A DNA stretch of 64,000 nucleotides from Heliomicrobium undosum (GCF_009877425.1 NZ_WXEY01000010.1:1-64000), one strand, 5' to 3'; counted from the stretch's first letter, positions 53,875 to 63,160 are shown. Program-made: numbers and translations. The notes: generated by a model from the sequence alone, not told the origin.

Positions 53875-55251
53875 TTACATCAGCAGGATGGCGACGATCG
53901 TCGTGACGGCCAGCCCCGAGATGACGGGGATGAAGTTGCGGCGGGCCAGTTCGATCGGGTTGACGCCGGCGATGGCCGCCACCGGGATCAGCCCCCAGGG
54001 GATGATGGTGCCGCCGCCGGTCCACACGCCGGCGATCTGGCCCAAGGCGGCCAACGTGGCCACATTCAGGTCAGGAAGGGCAGTGCCGAAGGTGGCTGCG
54101 ATGGAACCGACCAAAGGCAATGGCGAGAATCCGGAACCGTCAAGGCCGACGATCATGCCTGCCGCCAGTTCAATCACGGCCACAGCCGCTTTGTTCAGCG
54201 GAACGGCGTTGGACAGAGCGAGACCGACATCTTCCAGGAATCCAGGCGCCCCCTTGCCGAGGATCTGCTGGGATAGTTCGCCTTTGCCGAGGAAGAAAAA
54301 TCCGCCGATGATGATCACGGGGGCGAAGATCTTGATCCCGAACATGAACCCGTCCCGGACAAAATCGGTGATCTTTTCCAATGACTCTACGCCATACTTC
54401 AGCACCGATCCAAGGGCCAGCAGCAGCGCCGCTGTCCCGCCGACAAGGGCAGTCGCATCGCCGCCTTTAAGGTCATAGGTGAGCATCGCCCAGACATCGG
54501 CGATGAAGGCGATAGGAACGAGGAAGGCAAAGACATAGGATAGCGCCGTGATTTCCGACTTCTGGTTTTTATTCTCGTACTGTTGCCGCTCTTTATCATG
54601 GGCTGCCCGGTTGGCCGCAATGTCCCGCCGGACGAGGATAAAGGCGATGATCGAGGTGACCAGGCCCATAACCACCACCAGCGGTATGGAAGCGGAGACC
54701 ACGTCTCCCGATGTCAGCCCTGCCGCCTTGGCCGTAATCGTCGGGGCGCCCTGGATCACATAGTCGCTGGACAGAGCGATCCCGTGGCCGAAGATATTCA
54801 TGGCCATGGCCGCCCCCATGGCCGGCAATCCAGCCCGGACGGCGATCGGCAGCATGATGCCGCCGATCAGGGCCACTGCGGGGGAAGGCCAGACGAACCA
54901 GGATACGATCAGCATGGCAAAACCGAGGATCCAGAAGGCCACGTCGGCGTTGATCATTAACTTGGCCGCCGGCCGCATGATCAGGTAGTCGGCGCCCAGT
55001 TCGGTGAGCACCTTGGACATGGCCACGATCAGCGAGATGACCACGATGATCCCGAGAAACTCGATGCCGGCGACGACGAGGGCGTTAAAAACCGCCTGGA
55101 TAGCGCCGCCCAATCCGCCGGTGTACATCCAGCCAATGTGCAGGATGCCGAGGATGCAGGGGATCAGGGGGTCTCGGCGCAAACCCATGACCACGATGAC
55201 CACCAGCACATAGAAGAGAAAGATCCAGTGGAGCGTTGTGAGGGTAACCAG
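53875..55251 (-). CDS. Ion-transporter-superfamily permease of unknown substrate
   Basis: About 458 residues, 11-12 transmembrane segments, with a GntP/CitMHS/DctM-like layout: two repeats with re-entrant segments (WPSPAVALIGGIMLPIAVRAG, GLDGSGFSPLPLVGS) and a hydrophilic middle loop (RRDIAANRAAHDKERQQ). It probably imports or exports an amino or organic acid handled by the neighbouring enzymes. The start is unclear: AGGAGG lies nine bases before a CTG at 55251, and no ATG or GTG has a comparable site; a GTG at 55290 would overlap the flavoprotein gene by 26 bases. Confidence 0.8.
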   Translation of the reverse strand: MVTLTTLHWIFLFYVLVVIVVMGLRRDPLIPCILGILHIGWMYTGGLGGAIQAVFNALVVAGIEFLGIIVVISLIVAMSKVLTELGADYLIMRPAAKLMINADVAFWILGFAMLIVSWFVWPSPAVALIGGIMLPIAVRAGLPAMGAAMAMNIFGHGIALSSDYVIQGAPTITAKAAGLTSGDVVSASIPLVVVMGLVTSIIAFILVRRDIAANRAAHDKERQQYENKNQKSEITALSYVFAFLVPIAFIADVWAMLTYDLKGGDATALVGGTAALLLALGSVLKYGVESLEKITDFVRDGFMFGIKIFAPVIIIGGFFFLGKGELSQQILGKGAPGFLEDVGLALSNAVPLNKAAVAVIELAAGMIVGLDGSGFSPLPLVGSIAATFGTALPDLNVATLAALGQIAGVWTGGGTIIPWGLIPVAAIAGVNPIELARRNFIPVISGLAVTTIVAILLM

Positions 55252-55264
55252 CGGCGACCACCTC

Positions 55265-56551
55265 CTAAGAGACCGGTCGTTCCATGACACCGGTCAAGCC
55301 GGCCGCTTCCACCCGCTGCCGGATGGCGTTGACATCGGTCGAATAGAGCCCTTGCTCCTTCATCCGTTGGAAATAGACGGAGCCGGAGAAGGTGTACTTT
55401 TTCGTCAGCCCCTCCTCGGTCTGCATCTGCTCGTTCACATGAGCGATGGCGTCACCGACAGCGAGGGAACGCGGCAGTTCGAGGAGCTGTTTTTGCAGAG
55501 CGAGGCGGACGGCGTTATGGCCGGCCAGGGCGCCCGTGACGATGGCTTCGGTGTGCCCCACCAGGAGGCCCGCCTTTTCGCCGGCGCAAAAGAGGTTCTC
55601 CGCATCGCCTTTGACTTTGAGGGTGTTGTCGCGGGGGCACATGCCCACGTAGCGCATGGAGTTGCCGATCCCGCCGGAGTAGGGGTCTTCAAAGCGGGCG
55701 TTCTCGAATCCGGGGATGTGGCGGAGCTTGTCTAAAGGATAGTAGGGCGACATGAGCTTGGCGTGGCCCGTGTCGAGGAGGATGATGTTTTCGGCGAACT
55801 CCTTGAGAGCGTACTGCTGGCAGGCTTTCTGGGAAAGGGCATCCTCCTTGCGCAGTTCCTGGGGGATGGGGACGACGGCGACACCTGTTTTGTTCAGGGT
55901 GTCTACGATGTCGTCGCGGATGGAATCTTTGTGCAACTTACAGGAGCCGGACATGGCGCCGAAACTGCCGTCGGCCTTTTTGCCGACAACCTCTTTAACG
56001 CCTGCTTTGCCGGCAATGGAGACGCGCCCGCCAAAGGTGGGACAGCGGTAGATGCACATGACACAGCCGTTGCCATACTTGCCGCAGTTGCCCTGAGGGC
56101 CCGCCGTGCCGCTGGCATCGACGAAAACATCTCCGGTGATCTCATCGGTCTCATCGATCACGACGCCGGTGATGCGCGATCCCTGCATGGTGATGTCCCG
56201 CACCCGGGCCAGGGTGCGAAAGTGGATGTTGGGGAATTTGGAGAGACGCTGGCGCACCGCAGGCTCCACCTTGGCCACGTCATAGAGGCTGGCGTGCTTG
56301 TGACCCGGGAACTCGATGTTCTTGTGCCGGGAGACCTCATCGGTGACCTCGAAGAGATCGCCGCCGCCCATGGCCAACATTTCCTCGGTGGCGGTGAATC
56401 GTCCGTTGTTGCGCATGATCCCGCCGACGAGGCCAGTGCCCAAAAACATGTCCGTACGTTCGAGCAAGGCCACTTCAGCGCCGGCTTTGGCCGCCGCAAT
56501 CGCAGCAGCACAGCCGGCCCAGCCGCCTCCGACGACGACTACCTTCGGCAT
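55265..56551 (-). CDS. FAD-dependent oxidoreductase with four-cysteine cluster
   Basis: 428 residues. VVVGGGWAGCAAA at the N-terminus binds FAD; the C-terminal NLFCAGEKAGLLVGHTEAIVTGALAGHNAV resembles the TrmFO/MnmG and GidA-like branch. Cys156, Cys163, Cys166 and Cys170 in NCGKYGNGCVMCIYRC could bind an iron-sulfur cluster, not usual for that branch. It would oxidise or reduce an intermediate of the pathway, with unknown electron partner. GGGAGG lies ten bases before the ATG. Confidence 0.75.
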   Translation of the reverse strand: MPKVVVVGGGWAGCAAAIAAAKAGAEVALLERTDMFLGTGLVGGIMRNNGRFTATEEMLAMGGGDLFEVTDEVSRHKNIEFPGHKHASLYDVAKVEPAVRQRLSKFPNIHFRTLARVRDITMQGSRITGVVIDETDEITGDVFVDASGTAGPQGNCGKYGNGCVMCIYRCPTFGGRVSIAGKAGVKEVVGKKADGSFGAMSGSCKLHKDSIRDDIVDTLNKTGVAVVPIPQELRKEDALSQKACQQYALKEFAENIILLDTGHAKLMSPYYPLDKLRHIPGFENARFEDPYSGGIGNSMRYVGMCPRDNTLKVKGDAENLFCAGEKAGLLVGHTEAIVTGALAGHNAVRLALQKQLLELPRSLAVGDAIAHVNEQMQTEEGLTKKYTFSGSVYFQRMKEQGLYSTDVNAIRQRVEAAGLTGVMERPVS

Positions 56552-56630
56552 GCTGGCGCCACCTCCCTTTTCTCGCCGGTGTTCTTGTTGCCATTTTTTT
56601 CCATAATAGTTGTTTCTCTGCCGGTGTTCA

Positions 56631-58097
56631 TCAGATCATGCCGGCGTAGCGGGCGGTGATCTCCATCAGGCGGACGAGGGCGCGGACGGCGAAGCGCATG
56701 TTCTCTTCGATGATCTGGCCGTCTTCATCTGTGGTGCCCAGGCCGGGCGAGATGTAGACGTTGGCGTCATAGGCGATGGTCGGGATGACGCCCATCTGGG
56801 CCAGACCGCTCTGCAGGATGTTGCTCCCGGCGTACATGTCTTCGATAGCGAAGATGGGAAGGCCGAGACCGCCCTCTTTCCAGGTGCCTTCGTAGTTGAC
56901 CTCGACAGCCTGGGAGTTGTAGGACTTGCTGATCTTGAGGCCTTTTTTGATGTTCGGGTGGATCTTGTCGAACTCGTCGTTGACGATCCGCTCCAGGTCG
57001 TCGACAGGCTTGGTGAGGATCTCCGGCTTGTCCCGCAACACCCGCAACGTTTGCACTTGGCTGAGCAGGGCCTCTTTGCCGGGGTCGAAGGTGACATAGG
57101 CCGCTTTGCCGTAGGAGGCTGTCGTCCCCCAGCGGTCGCCGTGCATGCCCATGGCCCGGCGGATATGGGTCATCACGTCCTCACGGCCGATAACCAGGCC
57201 TGAGGTGGCGGCGCCGGAGGCTTTGTCCATGGCATAGGTGATCACATCGGCATTGACCTTGCGGGGGTCGGTGCCGACGAAGGGGATGCCCCAGGCGTTG
57301 TCGATCAGGTAGGGCACGTTGTACTCATGGGCCAGTTCGCCGATGCGCTTCATCAGAAGGGGCGCGCCGTCCTCATCCTTGGCGCCGTAGCCGTAGCCGG
57401 GGGTGTCATAGCCGAGAGAAGCGAAGCCAGTCAAGAAGGGGGCATGCACCTCAGCGGCCAGGGCCATCTGTTCGATCGATGCCTCGGGGTCGACCTCAGT
57501 GAGCAGCGGGACGGGATGGGCTTTGATGCCGTGGACAGGATATTGGGCGCCGACGAGCGGCACGATGACTGTGTCGAAGTTGTTCTGCCGCTTGCCGTAG
57601 AAGCCGAGTTCGCCGGCGGTAGTGCCGCGATCGGCGTAGATGTCCTTATACTTGGGCGGGAAGGGCCGGCCATAGGCGGCCTGGTGGTGCATGTGCTTTT
57701 CATAGGGGCAGATGTAGCGGGCGCGGTAGTTGTCGCCGCGGCCAAGGTTGGGCGGCGTCATCAGGGTGTCAAAGCAGAGCCAGAGGGCTGCCTCACAGGT
57801 GCTCGTCGGCACCGGTTCCCACTCGTCGCCGTAGACATCCTTGACGATCTCCCGCAGTTCGTCGACGAGCTTGGCCAGCGGGATGACTTCTTTGCCTCCC
57901 TTTTCGGTCGCCTCGGCGATGTCGCGGCGCAGGGGCGCCGGGCAGCCCGAGATGGCGCCGGTGAGGCCGAACTTGCCGCGCAGATTGGGCGGGATGCCGA
58001 TCTCATCGGCCGCTTTCTTGGCTTCGGCGTAGATCTGAGGGATGCTGGCCTGGAGGTGGCGGTACAGTTGGTATTTGTATTTGAGGGTTGTCGTCAA
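56631..58097 (-). CDS. Fold-type I PLP enzyme of unknown reaction
   Basis: 488 residues. Conserved aspartate in LIDNAWG (Asp266) and Schiff-base lysine candidate Lys292 in MDKASGAATSG mark the aspartate-aminotransferase fold; the SGAATSG segment recalls SepSecS and SelA-like enzymes and beta-eliminating lyases. A PYEKHMHHQ segment with several His is near 131-139. No family recognised. The next gene is RidA, which suggests the enzyme releases an enamine or imine, as eliminations and some decarboxylations do. TTG start with AAGGAGG eight bases upstream. Confidence 0.7.
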   Translation of the reverse strand: MTTTLKYKYQLYRHLQASIPQIYAEAKKAADEIGIPPNLRGKFGLTGAISGCPAPLRRDIAEATEKGGKEVIPLAKLVDELREIVKDVYGDEWEPVPTSTCEAALWLCFDTLMTPPNLGRGDNYRARYICPYEKHMHHQAAYGRPFPPKYKDIYADRGTTAGELGFYGKRQNNFDTVIVPLVGAQYPVHGIKAHPVPLLTEVDPEASIEQMALAAEVHAPFLTGFASLGYDTPGYGYGAKDEDGAPLLMKRIGELAHEYNVPYLIDNAWGIPFVGTDPRKVNADVITYAMDKASGAATSGLVIGREDVMTHIRRAMGMHGDRWGTTASYGKAAYVTFDPGKEALLSQVQTLRVLRDKPEILTKPVDDLERIVNDEFDKIHPNIKKGLKISKSYNSQAVEVNYEGTWKEGGLGLPIFAIEDMYAGSNILQSGLAQMGVIPTIAYDANVYISPGLGTTDEDGQIIEENMRFAVRALVRLMEITARYAGMI

Positions 58098-58130
58098 ATC
58101 AGGGTCCTCCTTGTCTTACGTAGCGTTGGC

Positions 58131-58586
58131 TCAAACCTGGACGATCATCTCGACTTCCACAGCGGCGTCGAGGGGCAGTTCGTTCACCCCGACGGCGGAG
58201 CGGGCGTGCTGTCCTTTGTCACCGAAGACTTGGCCCAGCAGTTCCGAAGCGCCGTTGATGACGCCGGGCTGGCCCTGAAAGCCGGGCGCGCTGTTGACGA
58301 AGCCGACCACCTTGACGATCTTTTTCACCTGGTTGAGATCGCCCACCTGCCCCTTGATCACGCCGAGGCAGTTTAGACAGCAGACTTTGGCCGCCTCATA
58401 GGCTTTTTCTGCCGTCAGGTCCTTGCCCACTTTGCCCTTGTATTTCAACTCGCCGTTGACAAAGGGGATCTGCCCTGACGTGTAGATGAAGTCACCAGCC
58501 TTGACGGAGGGCACGTAGGCGGCCACCGGCTTAGGCGCTTCCGGCAGCGTGAGCCCCAGCTCCTGCAGTTTCGCTTCTACGGACAT
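58131..58586 (-). CDS. ridA: RidA-family enamine/imine deaminase
   Basis: 151 residues, the longer RidA branch, with the family segments SGQIPFVNGELKYKGKVG, NCLGVIKGQVGDLNQVKKIVK and RSAVGVNELPLDAAVEVE; the Arg before SAVGV is the catalytic anion-binding residue. It hydrolyses 2-aminoacrylate-like enamines released by PLP enzymes, and sits directly before such an enzyme. ATG with AGGAGGTGAAGGG upstream. Confidence 0.92.
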   Translation of the reverse strand: MSVEAKLQELGLTLPEAPKPVAAYVPSVKAGDFIYTSGQIPFVNGELKYKGKVGKDLTAEKAYEAAKVCCLNCLGVIKGQVGDLNQVKKIVKVVGFVNSAPGFQGQPGVINGASELLGQVFGDKGQHARSAVGVNELPLDAAVEVEMIVQV

Positions 58587-58719
58587 CCCTTCACCTCCTG
58601 AATGTGCGAATGGCTTGAAACTCATCGCTAGTTTCACCGAGGCGGGGAAAATCATGTGCTTTTTCAGCGTTTGTCAGGACGGGAGTCTTCGGTCAACCGG
58701 GGACGTAATTCAAGGCTGT

Positions 58720-59154
58720 TCAATCGGGGCTTTTGATCAGCAGTTGCTGGCCGATCTCAGCGCCGATGGAGACGCCTGACTGTCGCTCGTCGGACTTGAT
58801 GACGATGTTGATATGGTTAGGCATGTGGGTCTCGTCGAAACCGGCGATATGGCCGAGGAGTTTCCCTTTTAAAAAAACGGGATCGCCGGTGACGATGACG
58901 CCGCCTCCCTTGACCTCGAAAAAAGCGAGATAGGCGATGCGGTCGACCTGTTTTCCCGGTCCGGCATCCCTTTCGTCGGTGACGATGATCTCGTGGATCT
59001 CGTCCTCGGCCAGCGCGCGGGAGATCGGCTTGATGAGTTGCAGTCCACGGTTTTCCAACTTTCCTTCCAGGATCGCTACCAGTTCGCCGACGACATCCTT
59101 TTTCTTGGCGTAGGGGTGGACGCGGAGCATTCCTTTGGCGTATGGGTCGGACAT
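58720..59154 (-). CDS. Conserved protein of unknown function at the head of the PLP/FAD operon
   Basis: 144 residues, no signal peptide or membrane segment. It looks alpha/beta (MLRVHPYAKKKDVVGELVAILEG is an N-terminal strand-helix unit in pieces) with a Gly-rich VKGGGVIVTGDPVFLKGK turn and a final NHINIVIKSDERQSGVS. I do not recognise the family. It is the first gene of the five-gene unit, 133 bases before ridA, so it should belong to the same pathway, as enzyme subunit, sensor or chaperone. The ribosome binding site is poor (GGGGG 15 bases upstream). Confidence 0.65.
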   Translation of the reverse strand: MSDPYAKGMLRVHPYAKKKDVVGELVAILEGKLENRGLQLIKPISRALAEDEIHEIIVTDERDAGPGKQVDRIAYLAFFEVKGGGVIVTGDPVFLKGKLLGHIAGFDETHMPNHINIVIKSDERQSGVSIGAEIGQQLLIKSPD

Positions 59155-59281
59155 TATTGTTTAATGCCCCCTTTTTTACTTCTGTTGCTGTGTAGTGTGG
59201 CGGGGAATAGGGTTTTTCATGAAACAACAGCAGGAAAATGAAAAGCCGCCTCCTTGTGAAGGCTCGTTGGCGGGCCATAAT

Positions 59282-59327
59282 AAAAACCCTCGCCTATCCC
59301 GCAAAAATAAACGGAATAAACGAGGGT
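59282..59327. terminator. Terminator between rex and the unknown operon
   Basis: Arms ACCCTCG/CGAGGGT (59286-59292 and 59321-59327), T-rich on both outer sides, with a 28-base loop. In the minus direction it closes the rex transcript before the 59.15-kb operon begins. Confidence 0.7.
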
Positions 59328-59390
59328 GCTTTTTCTCCTATAAGTACAGCAAAAAGCTAGAACGTTAGCAAAAAAGAAGCAATCACGACT

Positions 59391-60026
59391 TTACAATTTC
59401 CCCCGCGACCCAAGATTAAAGGTCAAAACCTCCAGATTCACTGACAGGTCCACGTTGCGCAGTTCAATCCTGGGCGGGAGGCTTAAGACACAGGGGGCGA
59501 AGTTCAAGAGGGCGTCTACGCCGGAGTTGACGAGGATATCAGCCACCTCTTGGGCTACGGTGGCCGGCACGGTGATGATGCCGATGCCCACCTGTTTCTC
59601 CTTGACCGTCTGTGCCAGTTCCTCGATGGGCTGCACGGCGATGTCGTCGTACTTCCTTCCGATCTTGGCCGGGTCGCTGTCAAAAATCCCGACCAGGTGG
59701 AAGCCGCGCTCCCCAAAACCCCTGTACATGGCGAGGGCGGAGCCAAGATGACCGGCGCCGACGATGACGACGCGCCATTCCCGGTTCAAACGGAGGATAT
59801 TCAAAATGTGGTGTTGCAGTTCGTCGACATTGTAGCCGACGCCGCGTGTGCCGAATTCCCCGAAATAGGCCAGATCCTTGCGGACATGGGCGGGACTGAC
59901 TCCCACCCCCTCGGCGATCTCTCCCGAAGAAATCATTTGCACGCCCCGCTCTTCCACCTGGCTCAGGTAGCGGGAATACATGGACAACCGGATGATTGTG
60001 GCTTCGGGGATTTTCAGGGTTTTCAC
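59391..60026 (-). CDS. rex: Redox-sensing transcriptional repressor Rex
   Basis: 211 residues: an N-terminal winged helix (GEIAEGVGVSPAHVRKDLAYFG) and a C-terminal NAD(H)-binding Rossmann fold (VVIVGAGHLGSAL, VGIFDSDPAKIG). Rex releases its operators (TTGTGAA-N4-TTCACAA type) when NADH is high and controls fermentation genes. I see no complete operator in the window. GTG start, AAGGG nine bases upstream; 16 bases after pit. Confidence 0.94.
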   Translation of the reverse strand: MKTLKIPEATIIRLSMYSRYLSQVEERGVQMISSGEIAEGVGVSPAHVRKDLAYFGEFGTRGVGYNVDELQHHILNILRLNREWRVVIVGAGHLGSALAMYRGFGERGFHLVGIFDSDPAKIGRKYDDIAVQPIEELAQTVKEKQVGIGIITVPATVAQEVADILVNSGVDALLNFAPCVLSLPPRIELRNVDLSVNLEVLTFNLGSRGKL

Positions 60027-60042
60027 GCCAAATCCCTTCTTT

Positions 60043-61041
60043 CTAGATACCGATTAACCGATGGATCGCTGCGTAGGACAAGGCCGCTACTGCGGCCGAC
60101 GCCGGTATGGTAAAAATCCAGGCGGTCACGATACGCTTGGCTACGACCCAACGGACGGCGGAGACGCGTTTGGCCGAGCCTACCCCCATTATACACGAAG
60201 ATACAACGTGTGTGGTACTGACAGGCATGCCAAAAAGCGAAGCGCCGTAAATCACCATAGAGGAACTGAGGTCGGCGGCAAAGCCGTTGATGGGCTCCAG
60301 TTTGACGATCCGTCCACCCATGGTGCGGATGATCTTCCAGCCGCCGACAGCCGTGCCAAGGGCCATGGCCAGGGCGCAGGCGAAGATAGTCCACTTTGGC
60401 ACCTCAAAGGTGGCGATCATGCCGGTGCTGAAGAGGGCCATGGTGATGATGCCCATGGACTTCTGGGCATCGTTGGATCCATGGGAAAAGGCGGCCGCCG
60501 TCGCGGCCAGGATCTGCAGGCGCAGGTAGCGCTGGTTGACCCGGCCCGGCGTCCACTTGCGCGACAGCCACCAAAGCGCCGTCATGATGAAGAATCCGAC
60601 GACAAGGCCGATAATCGGCGAGGCGAGGAGGATGAAGACGATCTTTTTAATGCCGGCCCACTTCAGATGGGTGACGCCTTGTCCAGCCACAACAGCGCCG
60701 ATGACACCGCCGATCAATGCGTGGGAACTGGAAGAGGGAATACCGTAATACCAGGTGAGGAGGTTCCAGAAAATCGCCCCGACCAGCGCAGCCAGGATAA
60801 CGGACAGTGTCACAGCCCCCGGGTCGGCGATGTCGGAACCGATGGTCTTGGCCACGGCGGTGCCGGAGAGGGCGCCCACAAAGTTCATTACCGCTGCCAG
60901 CATGATGGCGTTGCGCGGCGAGATGGCCCGCGTGGAGACCGACGTGGCGACGGCGTTGGCTGTGTCATGAAAGCCGTTGATATAATCGAAGGCGAGGGCC
61001 AAAAAGACGACGGCGAAGACGACAATTTCAATGTTAGGCAT
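60043..61041 (-). CDS. pit: PiT-family inorganic phosphate transporter
   Basis: 332 residues with two halves, each holding the phosphate signature: GFHDTANAVATSV near 22-34 and FSHGSNDAQKSMG near 205-217; about ten transmembrane segments. It imports phosphate with protons or sodium as a low-affinity system. The start overlaps the DUF47 gene by eight bases, the usual pairing. Confidence 0.94.
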   Translation of the reverse strand: MPNIEIVVFAVVFLALAFDYINGFHDTANAVATSVSTRAISPRNAIMLAAVMNFVGALSGTAVAKTIGSDIADPGAVTLSVILAALVGAIFWNLLTWYYGIPSSSSHALIGGVIGAVVAGQGVTHLKWAGIKKIVFILLASPIIGLVVGFFIMTALWWLSRKWTPGRVNQRYLRLQILAATAAAFSHGSNDAQKSMGIITMALFSTGMIATFEVPKWTIFACALAMALGTAVGGWKIIRTMGGRIVKLEPINGFAADLSSSMVIYGASLFGMPVSTTHVVSSCIMGVGSAKRVSAVRWVVAKRIVTAWIFTIPASAAVAALSYAAIHRLIGI

Positions 61042-61663
61042 TCTTGAGGGCGACTCCTTTGACGATCTTGGCCACATGCTCGCAGTTGTCGATGGCGTCT
61101 TCGACCCGTTCCCAGATCTCTTTCCACTTGATCAGTTCGATGGGCTCGTTGAGTTCATTGAAGAGCTTGGCCATGCCGCGCCGGTAAATGCGGTCGCCGT
61201 CGCTCTCACACTGCTTGATCCTGGCGCAGGTTTCGATGATCTTTTCCTGCTCCTTGCGCATATTGCGCATCAGTTCAAAGGCGGAGACCAGCAGAAGCGT
61301 CGCCTCGGCCAGCACATCGACCAGGACGACCAGGTCTTCGGAGGGTTCGCCTGTCCGATAAAGATGCATGCGTTCGATGGTTCCGTGAATGTTATCGAGG
61401 ATGTCATCCAGCCGGTTGCTCAAGGTGTAGATGTCTTCCCGATCGATGGGCGTGATGAAGGTGGAGTTGAGTTGGTCGGAGATGTTGGCGGTGATGTCGT
61501 CACCTTCATGTTCGACCTCGGTGATTTCGGCCATTTTGACCGACAGGAGCTGGTAATCCTTCATCAGCGATTGAAAGACAGCAGAGCCGCGATGCACGAT
61601 GCGGGCACTTTGTTCCAGGAGCGTGAAGAACTTGTCTTCCCGGGGCTTCAATGACAGCAGCAT
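61034..61663 (-). CDS. DUF47/PhoU-like regulator of phosphate transporter
   Basis: 209 residues, all helical, with the paired metal-site motifs EVEHEGDDITANI and QCESDGDRIYRR typical of the DUF47 branch of PhoU-like proteins. It probably controls the overlapping Pit transporter. ATG with AAGGG upstream. Confidence 0.92.
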   Translation of the reverse strand: MLLSLKPREDKFFTLLEQSARIVHRGSAVFQSLMKDYQLLSVKMAEITEVEHEGDDITANISDQLNSTFITPIDREDIYTLSNRLDDILDNIHGTIERMHLYRTGEPSEDLVVLVDVLAEATLLLVSAFELMRNMRKEQEKIIETCARIKQCESDGDRIYRRGMAKLFNELNEPIELIKWKEIWERVEDAIDNCEHVAKIVKGVALKNA

Positions 61664-61752
61664 GTTGTTTAAACCCTTCTTCCTGTTTTTTACGAAATGC
61701 TAACATCCATAACCGATTCTTTACGGGCACACCTCAACCATTATATCAGCAG

Positions 61753-61779
61753 AAAAAGAGATGGTGAAGCCACCATCTC
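61753..61779 (-). terminator. Terminator after folC
   Basis: Minus-strand GAGATGGTG/CACCATCTC perfect 9-bp stem (61779-61771 with 61766-61758), GCTT loop, then TTTTTCTG. The folC stop codon overlaps the stem. Confidence 0.9.
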
Positions 61780-63160
61780 ATTTTTCGTCAAATCTTCGAT
61801 TACATTCGTGGGAAAGGATCATTCCTCGCGCCTCTGCCACCATGTATAGGGAACCGGTGACGACGATCGGGGCTGGTCCTTCCCCATCCGCTTTTTCCGG
61901 GCCCTGTGTCAACAGCCAGGCCGTCTTCAATGCTTCGCCGATGTCGGGAACAACTGTAACGCGGTCACAACGGCGAGCCGCCAGGGACGCCAATGCCTGC
62001 CACTCGCCGGCGCGGGGGCTGTTGGGCCGTGTGACGACGATGGCATCGGCCAGGGGGGCCAGGATGTCGACGACCCGTTCCCGCTCTTTGTCGGCCAGCA
62101 TGCCCAGGACGAAGACATGCTTCCCCGCTCCTTCCTCCCGGAGCGAAGCGGCCAAAGAGAGAGCGCCGGCCACATTGTGGGCGCCGTCGAGCAGGAAAGG
62201 GCCGATCCGCTCCAAACGACCGGGCCAGATAACCTGGCGAAGCCCCGCTTCCAGGTGATCGGGGCGCCAGTCAAACCCCTTTTCCTTTGCCGCTTCCAAG
62301 ACAGCCACGGCAGTCGCCAGATTAACCTGCTGGTGTTTGCCGGACAAGGGCGGTGTAAAGGGACCATAGAAGCCGAGGCGGCCCTCGACAAGGATTCCCG
62401 CCCTCCCCCTCGCAGTTACGGGATACCATTTGACGGGAGTGGCGCTCGTCAGTCTCGGCCCCCGGCGAACGACCTGGATGATCGGCGCGCCAACGCTCCG
62501 CGCCTTCTCCAGGAGCACCGCCAGGACAGCGGCGTCGTCGCTGGCCGTCACCAGCGGGACACCTGCTTTGACAATCCCTGCTTTGACGGCGGCGATCTCC
62601 GGCAGCGTCGTCCCCAGGTAGTCCATGTGATCGAAGGAGACATTGGTGATGCAGGCGACGATGGGCGTCACCACGTTCGTCGAATCGATGGCCCCACCGA
62701 GGCCCACCTCCAGGACGACCACATCGACGGCTTGGCGGTCGAAATAGAGCAGCGACAGGGCCGTCCAGACTTCAAATTCAGTGGGATGCTCAAACCCACC
62801 GGCCACCATCGCCTCCAGGTGGGGCCGCAGCTCGGCGATCAGCGCCGCCATCGTCGCCTTCGGGATCGGTTGGCCGTTGATGCGGGTCCGCTCGGTGTAG
62901 CAATGCAGATGGGGCGACGTGAACAAACCCACGCGGTGGCCCGCGGCCTGCAGGACGGCGGCGGTCATCACGGAGGTGGAGCCCTTGCCGTTGGTGCCTC
63001 CGATATGGATGAAGGCAGGACGCTTCTTGCGGTGCGGGTCGCCGAGGCGGCGCAGCAGTTCGGTGATGCGGTCGAGGCCGAAGTTGAAGCCGAACTTGGT
63101 CAGGTCTTTTAAATAGGCCAGCGCGTCATCAAAAGCGGCATCCTGCGCCTTCCGATCCAT
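61778..63160 (-). CDS. folC: Folylpolyglutamate/dihydrofolate synthase
   Basis: 460 residues with the Mur-ligase-like P-loop GGTNGKGSTS, the carbamylated-lysine region (EVGLGGAIDSTNVV, NVSFDHMDYLG) and the C-terminal FLLDGAHNVAGA. It adds glutamates to folates. ATG overlaps the valS stop (TGATG), giving the usual valS-folC order. Confidence 0.95.
   Translation of the reverse strand: MDRKAQDAAFDDALAYLKDLTKFGFNFGLDRITELLRRLGDPHRKKRPAFIHIGGTNGKGSTSVMTAAVLQAAGHRVGLFTSPHLHCYTERTRINGQPIPKATMAALIAELRPHLEAMVAGGFEHPTEFEVWTALSLLYFDRQAVDVVVLEVGLGGAIDSTNVVTPIVACITNVSFDHMDYLGTTLPEIAAVKAGIVKAGVPLVTASDDAAVLAVLLEKARSVGAPIIQVVRRGPRLTSATPVKWYPVTARGRAGILVEGRLGFYGPFTPPLSGKHQQVNLATAVAVLEAAKEKGFDWRPDHLEAGLRQVIWPGRLERIGPFLLDGAHNVAGALSLAASLREEGAGKHVFVLGMLADKERERVVDILAPLADAIVVTRPNSPRAGEWQALASLAARRCDRVTVVPDIGEALKTAWLLTQGPEKADGEGPAPIVVTGSLYMVAEARGMILSHECNRRFDEK

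Noticed and set aside
59155-59390. Rex operator in front of the unknown operon
   Set aside because: Only a half-site (TTCACAA / TTGTGAA) is present at about 59253; the second half does not match.
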